Shown here piece after piece: positions 1 to 3,893 of a DNA stretch of 5,080 bases. Location of the stretch: assembly GCA_910580005.1 (NCBI GenBank), contig CAJTXH010000153.1:1-5080 (forward strand). The letters are read 5' to 3'. Made by a program: the position numbers and the translations under genes. Each line of letters begins with the position of its first letter. The stretch's first letter is position 1. Origin of the DNA: an uncultured Lachnospiraceae bacterium (GTDB taxonomy: Bacteria > Bacillota > Clostridia > Lachnospirales > Lachnospiraceae). The notes beneath the pieces are model-generated. The model was not told the origin of the DNA. It did no database searches and worked only from the letters and a program-made list of their open reading frames with translations.

Positions 1-827
1 ATCATCTGGCTTGCCATCTGCACTCCCATCATCATGCCAGCCATATCACCAGCTGTGCTTCCACCGCTTAAATTTCCAGATGCCATTGCATCTGTCATAG
101 ATACTTGCTGGTATCTTCCTATATCTCCAACCATGCTTTGTGCTGCATTTTTGTTAATCATATCCTGTATTTCAGAAGGATAATTAAAGCTCATGACCTG
201 GAGGTTTGTTATTGTCATGCCATCTTTTATAATCTGCATATCAAGGTCGTTTTTAATTCCACAAGCAATATCGAAAGCATTTGCCTGGAGGTTAAACATA
301 TCTTTGCCTTCTTTGGTAATCCACTTCATAAGAAGCTGGTCAATAACAGAAGTTACACGCAGTTTTACATCTTCAACATGGTATTGCTGTTTGACACCAG
401 CGATTTTATCTATAAGTGCAATATAGTCATCTACCTTAAATGTAAGAGTGCCATTTGCACGTACAGGAAGCCCGCCAGGCATATTTGGTGCAGGGATGTT
501 TACAGGGGATTTTGTTCCCCATTTAATTAGAAATTCTTTGGTATTTACAAAAAGGACTTCTGCACGCATGCCACTGTTAAATCCAAATTTAAATCCTTTT
601 AAAGTTGAAAGGAATGGTATAATCTGTGACCCAATATCGTACTCCCCGTCATCTTTAAAAATTCCTTCAATTTTACCATTATAAAGGAATATTGCGTCCT
701 GGCCTGGTTTAATTATAAGCTTTGAACCTTTTTTGATTTCACGGTTTGCCCATTTCCAGAAAATCATGTCATCACGCCATTCTTCCCATTCAACTACATT
801 TGAAAATTGTCCTGAAAAAAGTCCCAT
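1..827 (-). CDS. ydjI: SPFH/stomatin-like protein, YdjI family (3' end cut by window)
   Basis: The reading frame is open from the ATG at 827 to the window edge (275 codons visible); the C-terminus lies outside. The start is set by a GGGAGG ribosome binding site 7 nt upstream. Residues 1-35 carry a Trp/acid-rich segment (VVEWEEWRDDMIFWKW) typical of the 'virion core protein / YdjI' group. Roughly residues 35-220 form the SPFH (band 7) domain, with the KPGQDAIFLYNGK strand region and a VKLRVTSVIDQLL helix. After about residue 225 the chain turns helical, then Gly/Ala/Met-rich (six Met in residues 262-275). There is no membrane-spanning segment, so membrane attachment probably depends on partners. 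In B. subtilis the equivalent YdjI is a cytosolic stomatin-like protein that works with the YdjG-YdjH membrane pair in recruiting PspA; a shared role here is inferred from synteny and domains. B. subtilis YdjI is a little over 320 aa, so perhaps 50 or so residues are missing, possibly with a C-terminal zinc ribbon as in many relatives. It is the last visible gene of the operon, 28 nt after ydjH. Confidence 0.93.
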   Translation of the reverse strand, partial: MGLFSGQFSNVVEWEEWRDDMIFWKWANREIKKGSKLIIKPGQDAIFLYNGKIEGIFKDDGEYDIGSQIIPFLSTLKGFKFGFNSGMRAEVLFVNTKEFLIKWGTKSPVNIPAPNMPGGLPVRANGTLTFKVDDYIALIDKIAGVKQQYHVEDVKLRVTSVIDQLLMKWITKEGKDMFNLQANAFDIACGIKNDLDMQIIKDGMTITNLQVMSFNYPSEIQDMINKNAAQSMVGDIGRYQQVSMTDAMASGNLSGGSTAGDMAGMMMGVQMASQM

Positions 828-855
828 AAATTACCTCCCAGATTATAATAAGTAT

Positions 856-1641
856 TTAAAAACTTCTGCCACCCCCACTGCTGTGGCTTCCGCCACCACC
901 TCCACTGCCGCTGCTGCCAGAACCGCCGTTGTCACGTGGTTTAGGGGTACGTTTTACAGTTGTGTGTGTATATCTGTCAAAACTTCCTATTATCCTTGAG
1001 TTATTTATATCAAGGTATGTGTGGCTGTTTGTTGTTGTGCGTCCGCCAGAGTTATATGCTATTACTACAACAGGGGCAATACCTGCAATAAGGCATATAA
1101 TAAGCTGGAAAACTGGTGAAAATATTATGCTGTCAAACCGGGGATGCCTGCCCATATATGTGTATGACTTTTCACAGAAAGTCTGCATTGCAGAATAATA
1201 ATTTCCATCTGCCATATCGCTGTGCATTTCATCTAATATTTTGCCGCATCTCTTATTGTTTATCATTTCTTGTGCAATGCCATATCCCTGGACTTCATAT
1301 ATACGGTCTCCAGGATGCATTCCAACCATAAGTATTATAACATTCTTTTCAGGGTATGTTGCAACAAACTGTTCCATTGCATAGCCAAAACTGCTGCTCC
1401 CGCTAATATCACTGTCAGTCCATATATAGACAGATGTATTATATTCATTAAGGATTTTATCACATAAACCCTGTAGTTTTTTTTCTTCATCAGTGGATAT
1501 AATATCTGCATCATCTTGTATAATTGTTTTTGCATATGCAGCCTTATATGCTGCTAAAAATGGTATTATCGCTATTGAAATTATAAATATGTATTTTAAA
1601 TATTTTAGTATGTAACCGGTTTGTTTCCTGCGAATTACCAT
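856..1641 (-). CDS. ydjH: TPM-domain membrane protein, YdjH family
   Basis: This 261-aa protein starts at an ATG that overlaps the end of ydjG by 7 nt (ATGGTAA), suggesting translational coupling; GGGAGGG lies 8 nt upstream. Residues 1-7 are basic and residues 13-36 are hydrophobic, a signal peptide or signal anchor. Residues about 38-165 match a TPM (TLP18.3/Psb32/MOLO-1) domain: a DDADIIS entry motif, the strand NVIILMVGMHPGDRIYEVQG and the YGIAQEMI helix. Residues about 173-196 form a second membrane helix. The last 25 or so residues are Gly/Ser-rich with a single His and end in RSF, like the Gly-rich tails of TPM/YgcG proteins. The TPM domain is predicted outside the membrane and the tail on the cytoplasmic side. 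B. subtilis YdjH (about 254 aa, two membrane helices) is the obvious counterpart; with YdjG it helps position the stomatin-like YdjI and PspA at the membrane. The biochemical activity of this TPM domain is unknown. Recognition rests on domain pattern and operon position. Confidence 0.92.
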   Translation of the reverse strand: MVIRRKQTGYILKYLKYIFIISIAIIPFLAAYKAAYAKTIIQDDADIISTDEEKKLQGLCDKILNEYNTSVYIWTDSDISGSSSFGYAMEQFVATYPEKNVIILMVGMHPGDRIYEVQGYGIAQEMINNKRCGKILDEMHSDMADGNYYSAMQTFCEKSYTYMGRHPRFDSIIFSPVFQLIICLIAGIAPVVVIAYNSGGRTTTNSHTYLDINNSRIIGSFDRYTHTTVKRTPKPRDNGGSGSSGSGGGGGSHSSGGGRSF

Positions 1642-2690
1642 AATAAAGGCCCTCCCATAATGACAGTAATAACCCGGCAGATAATAAAGAGCAGTAATGT
1701 TATCCCGATAGCGCTGCCTGCTGTTTTGCCAGTGCTTAAAGGTGGTTTGCCTGCTATTTTTCCGGTCTGCCCATTCATTGCAAATGTATATTCTGAGTTG
1801 TTATAATCATAATATACCATCCATACAGGAAGAAGGGCATATTCTGCATTTATCTGCTTTGTATGGTAATCCCTGTTAATTATGTTTTTGGCAGAATAGC
1901 CCTGTATGCTGCCAGATATATAATCTTCTATATATTGTGCCACCCTTTGCTGTACACGTGGGAACATCTGCCTGTCAGTGTAGTTGTATTTTTCTGATAT
2001 AAAGCCTGCCAGGTATGGTGTATTGAATTTCTTTAAACTTCGGTAATCGAATGGTTCAAGTTTATCCATAAGGTCATCAGGCATTTTTTCAGAAGCATCA
2101 GCAGGCACATTGTTATATCTTAAATCAACTTTCCGGTATACATCAAAATGGCTCGTCCTGGTAACAATATAATCCCCTTCATCATGTGTATGTACACGTG
2201 TACAGTGTGCAAAAGCTTCACCCTGTCCCTGCAAATCATAAAGCCAGAATGGTACATACATGCCTGTAAGGCTTTTAATCCTGTCAGCCTGTTTAAAGTC
2301 CTTAGGCATTAAAAGGCCATGATGGCACCATTTTTTGAATGCCGCCAAGGCTTCATTTTTTGATATGGTGAAAGGTATGACCTTTGATGGTGCAAGTGCA
2401 CCTGAAAGCCTGCCGCCTAATATAACAGGTGAACCGCAGAAACTGCATGTAGTTGCTGTGGTATCTTTATCTGTAAGAAGTATTGCACCACAATTATTGC
2501 ACTGGTACTGGTTTACTTCATCACCTTCAAATGTTGAAGAGTGGAAATGTTCTTCAAATTCCCTGAAGTCTTCTGTTTTGTAATTTTCTATTTCTTCACT
2601 ATGTCCACAACTGTCACAGTGAAGCATTCCTGTCTGGCTGTTAAAAACCATGTCCGCACCACAACCAGGGCATTTATACTGGATTACCAT
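1635..2690 (-). CDS. ydjG: Double zinc-ribbon membrane protein, YdjG family
   Basis: This 351-aa protein starts at ATG 2690 behind an AAAGGAAA ribosome binding site, 21 nt after the pspA stop. The N-terminus has two consecutive four-cysteine zinc ribbons: Cys7/Cys10 with Cys25/Cys28, and Cys64/Cys67 with Cys82/Cys85. The first is of the TFIIB-like type often annotated in this family. A soluble region of about 220 residues follows, with family-typical segments such as GMYVPFWLYD, ALLPVWMVYYDY and FAMNGQTGKIAG. Residues about 325-346 form one hydrophobic membrane helix very near the C-terminus, so the zinc ribbons should face the cytoplasm with the protein tail-anchored. B. subtilis YdjG (about 340 aa, one membrane helix) has the same plan and acts with YdjH and YdjI in placing PspA at the membrane. 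The ribbons more likely mediate protein contacts than DNA binding, but that is inference. All eight cysteines are present, so the gene looks intact. Confidence 0.93.
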   Translation of the reverse strand: MVIQYKCPGCGADMVFNSQTGMLHCDSCGHSEEIENYKTEDFREFEEHFHSSTFEGDEVNQYQCNNCGAILLTDKDTTATTCSFCGSPVILGGRLSGALAPSKVIPFTISKNEALAAFKKWCHHGLLMPKDFKQADRIKSLTGMYVPFWLYDLQGQGEAFAHCTRVHTHDEGDYIVTRTSHFDVYRKVDLRYNNVPADASEKMPDDLMDKLEPFDYRSLKKFNTPYLAGFISEKYNYTDRQMFPRVQQRVAQYIEDYISGSIQGYSAKNIINRDYHTKQINAEYALLPVWMVYYDYNNSEYTFAMNGQTGKIAGKPPLSTGKTAGSAIGITLLLFIICRVITVIMGGPLLW

Positions 2691-2711
2691 AAGTTTCCTT
2701 TCTTATTTGGT

Positions 2712-3395
2712 TTACTTGCCAAGGCTTGCTTTTAGTGCCGCAAGCTCATCCTCTATATCAGAGTTAGTGCCTGGGGCACTGTCATATTTAGCTTTAAGCT
2801 CATCTATTTCATCGTGTCCTGCATTATTAAGCTCTGCCATTGCATTTGCCCTGTCAAGCATCTGGTCTGCTTTTTCTTCCATGCGTTCAAAAGCACTGAT
2901 TGAGCTGTTTGCACCATTGGAACTTGATACCATTTCATTAATATGTTCCTGTGTGCGTGCAATATTCATCTTTGCTTTTATAGAATGGCGCTTTTCTTCA
3001 AGTTTTGATATATCTTTAACAAGTTTGTCATTCATTGCACGCATATTTTCTGAATTAGCATGTGCAGTATCATATATCTGCTGGAGTCCGGCCTGCTTGG
3101 CAACAAGAGCCTGTTTTTTTTCAAGAAACAGCCTTGCATCATTGTCATTACCTGCTGAAACAGCTTTGGCAGCATAGTTTTGTATTTTATTAATTTCATT
3201 TGTACATTCATCAAGATTTCTTTTTGCACGCTGTTCATCTGCCATAATAGCAGCAGTTTCTGATTTTACTTTGCCAAGGTCTATGTTTAAATTACGAATG
3301 CACTGGTCAATCATTTTTTCAGGGTCTTCTGCTTTGTCAAGAAGAGCATTGATATTTGATGACATAATATCTTTAAAACGTGTTAAAATTCCCAT
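2712..3395 (-). CDS. pspA: PspA/IM30 (Vipp1) family phage shock protein A
   Basis: The chosen start, ATG 3395, gives 227 aa with the canonical N-terminus MGILTRFKDIMSSNINALLD and sits behind a strong AAAAAGGAGG site. The frame stays open 44 codons further upstream, but that extension crosses the promoter and is not family-like. Features seen: an N-terminal amphipathic helix (about 1-20), the conserved EDPEKM motif (23-28), a long coiled coil (about 25-190), the AGNDNDARLFLEKK segment (81-94) with the Arg (88) conserved across PspA/Vipp1, and an acidic C-terminal helix ending in DELAALKASLGK. PspA/IM30 proteins form ESCRT-III-like oligomers on the cytoplasmic face of stressed membranes and help preserve membrane integrity. 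B. subtilis PspA has almost the same length. This is the first gene of the operon, so stoichiometric excess over the membrane partners is plausible. No pspF, pspC or liaFSR gene is visible nearby. Confidence 0.96.
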   Translation of the reverse strand: MGILTRFKDIMSSNINALLDKAEDPEKMIDQCIRNLNIDLGKVKSETAAIMADEQRAKRNLDECTNEINKIQNYAAKAVSAGNDNDARLFLEKKQALVAKQAGLQQIYDTAHANSENMRAMNDKLVKDISKLEEKRHSIKAKMNIARTQEHINEMVSSSNGANSSISAFERMEEKADQMLDRANAMAELNNAGHDEIDELKAKYDSAPGTNSDIEDELAALKASLGK

Positions 3396-3400
3396 AAGTT

Positions 3401-3410
3401 CCTCCTTTTT
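3401..3410 (-). promoter_or_regulatory. Ribosome binding site that sets the pspA start
   Basis: On the minus strand AAAAAGGAGG is followed by AACTT and then ATG 3395, a 5-nt spacer. This near-ideal Shine-Dalgarno sequence decides for the 227-aa start rather than the longer open frame beginning at 3527. Confidence 0.85.
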
Positions 3411-3417
3411 TATAGAT

Positions 3418-3431
3418 ATGGCATATGCCAT
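3418..3431. promoter_or_regulatory. 14-bp perfect palindrome in the pspA leader
   Basis: ATGGCATATGCCAT reads identically on both strands. It lies inside the predicted pspA leader, about 37 nt after the expected transcription start and 9 nt before the AAAAAGGAGG ribosome binding site. It could be an operator for a dimeric regulator acting as a roadblock, or form a small RNA hairpin (5-bp stem, AUAU loop) near the ribosome site. No regulator family can be named, and a chance palindrome of this size in AT-rich DNA is possible. Confidence 0.45.
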
Positions 3432-3474
3432 GTAATATTTTACGGGTCTGATAATATTGTTACAACTATCATCT

Positions 3475-3503
3475 ATTGTAAAATTTTTTGTTTCAAATGT
3501 CAA
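3475..3503 (-). promoter_or_regulatory. Housekeeping-type promoter of the pspA-ydjGHI operon
   Basis: On the minus strand a perfect -35 TTGACA (3503-3498) is separated by exactly 17 nt from a -10 TACAAT (3480-3475), one mismatch from consensus. Transcription should start near 3468, giving a leader of about 73 nt before ATG 3395. This is a sigma-A type promoter. The B. subtilis operon uses SigW, whose TGAAAC/CGTA pair is not found here at proper spacing. It is the only convincing promoter upstream of the four-gene operon. Confidence 0.85.
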
Positions 3504-3530
3504 GGGTATATTGCAACTTTTCCACATCTG

Positions 3531-3566
3531 TTGTTACTATTCAGCCTTACGGCTTCATAGTAACAA
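3531..3566. repeat. Hairpin 1: 10-bp perfect outer stem
   Basis: TTGTTACTAT (3531-3540) pairs perfectly with ATAGTAACAA (3557-3566). Inside, after a 2x2 internal mismatch, AGCC pairs with GGCT around a TTAC loop. It begins 27 bp upstream of the pspA -35 box. There is no U-tract typical of an intrinsic terminator on either strand. Confidence 0.8.
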
Positions 3567-3568
3567 AT

Positions 3569-3585
3569 CAGTGCTTTCAGCACTG
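3569..3585. repeat. Hairpin 2: 6-bp stem, 5-nt loop
   Basis: CAGTGC (3569-3574) pairs with GCACTG (3580-3585) around the loop TTTCA. It lies 2 nt after hairpin 1, so the two could stack coaxially in RNA. Confidence 0.7.
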
Positions 3586-3595
3586 GTTATGTACA

Positions 3596-3622
3596 CATTT
3601 TGCACAAAAAATGTGCAAAATG
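3596..3622. repeat. Hairpin 3: 11-bp perfect stem, 5-nt loop
   Basis: CATTTTGCACA (3596-3606) pairs perfectly with TGTGCAAAATG (3612-3622) around an AAAAA loop. It is the longest uninterrupted stem in the region. No terminator-like U-tract follows on either strand. Confidence 0.8.
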
Positions 3623-3638
3623 GCACTGCAAAACTCAT

Positions 3639-3665
3639 ATTTTTGACGAAAAACTTGTCAAAAAT
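3639..3665. repeat. Hairpin 4: 9-bp perfect stem, 9-nt loop
   Basis: ATTTTTGAC (3639-3647) pairs with GTCAAAAAT (3657-3665) around GAAAAACTT. The stem is AT-rich. Its T-rich arm superficially suggests a terminator, but the GC content of the stem is too low. Confidence 0.7.
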
Positions 3666-3768
3666 CCTCGAATTTTACTGAAGGCTGAACTGTTACTATC
3701 TGTTTCATAAATTTCCAGTTATCCTGTGTTTGTGTAAAAACGGACGTGTTTCTCCTGTTAATAAAAGT

Positions 3769-3797
3769 TTCACATATTTACAAATTTATGTTATAAT
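3769..3797 (+). promoter_or_regulatory. Promoter of the secreted CAP-domain gene
   Basis: TTCACA (3769-3774, five of six matches to the -35 consensus) is followed after exactly 17 nt by a consensus TATAAT (3792-3797). A TG one base upstream of it (3789-3790) makes an extended -10. Transcription should start near 3804, leaving a leader of about 90 nt before ATG 3894. Confidence 0.82.
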
Positions 3798-3808
3798 CAT
3801 TTTTATGT

Positions 3809-3851
3809 GGCCGTTATAAATTATTGGCTGCATAAAGGCTTATATCTGGCC
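3809..3851 (+). other. Weak imperfect stem in the CAP gene leader
   Basis: GGCC (3809-3812) and TATAA (3815-3819) can pair with TTATA (3840-3844) and GGCC (3848-3851), giving a 4-bp plus 5-bp stem with a small internal loop. It lies within the predicted 5' leader. It matches no riboswitch class known to me and may be fortuitous. Confidence 0.25.
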
Positions 3852-3877
3852 GGTTTTAATTTATGTAAGTTAATATT

Positions 3878-3886
3878 GGAGAGGAG
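3878..3886 (+). promoter_or_regulatory. Ribosome binding site of the CAP gene
   Basis: GGAGAGGAG ends 7 nt before ATG 3894. This strong Shine-Dalgarno sequence fixes the start and is consistent with a highly translated secreted protein. Confidence 0.85.
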
Positions 3887-3893
3887 AAAACAA

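Larger units (their letters stand above)
3531..3699. repeat. Four-hairpin palindromic element with paired ends (possible MITE-like repeat or structured RNA)
   Basis: In 169 bp there are four consecutive inverted repeats (3531-3566, 3569-3585, 3596-3622, 3639-3665). The ends are also related. TGTTACTAT occurs directly at 3532-3540 and 3691-3699. TTCAGCCTT (3540-3548) is the reverse complement of AAGGCTGAA (3681-3689). The layout, direct 9-mers just outside inverted 9-mers, resembles a small non-autonomous element with terminal inverted repeats and target duplication. However, ATAGTAACA (3557-3565) inside it is complementary to both direct copies, which argues for a built-in fold instead. No coding capacity is evident. 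The symmetry is seen directly; the nature of the element is inference. Confidence 0.6.
3396..3893. other. Divergent intergenic region between pspA and the CAP gene
   Basis: This 498-nt stretch has no convincing gene. From left to right it holds the pspA ribosome site and leader palindrome, the leftward pspA promoter (3475-3503), a four-hairpin cluster (3531-3699), about 65 nt with nothing recognised (3700-3768), the rightward promoter (3769-3797), and the CAP gene leader with its ribosome site. Because both flanking genes point outward, the hairpins are upstream of both promoters and cannot be terminators for either flanking gene. Confidence 0.9.

Noticed and set aside
105..530. Plus-strand open frames opposite the ydjI-like gene (also 193-426 and 448-684).
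   Set aside because: They lie fully antisense to a well-supported SPFH gene, lack ribosome binding sites and encode no recognisable motif.
3489..3494. TGAAAC on the minus strand within the pspA promoter spacer, as a SigW -35 box.
   Set aside because: No CGTA lies about 16 nt downstream (the sequence there reads GATG), so the match is probably chance inside the sigma-A spacer.
3396..3527. Upstream in-frame extension of pspA to a start at 3527.
   Set aside because: The added 44 residues cross the TTGACA/TACAAT promoter and leader, are unlike PspA N-termini, and lack a ribosome site. The start at 3395 has a strong one and gives the family's usual length.
3596..3665. Intrinsic terminators formed by hairpins 3 and 4.
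   Set aside because: Stems are AT-rich with no proper U-tract after them, and no flanking gene reads into this region because the genes are divergent.
3457..3681. Small plus-strand frame of 74 codons across the hairpin cluster.
   Set aside because: It begins at a TTG without a Shine-Dalgarno sequence, is made of palindromic DNA, and overlaps the pspA promoter on the opposite strand.
3531..3699. CRISPR array.
   Set aside because: The repeats are different palindromes rather than one repeat at regular spacing, and there are no uniform spacers or cas genes.
3804..3893. Riboswitch in the leader of the CAP gene.
   Set aside because: Only a weak imperfect stem is visible; no conserved core of the classes I know (such as c-di-GMP types) could be matched.
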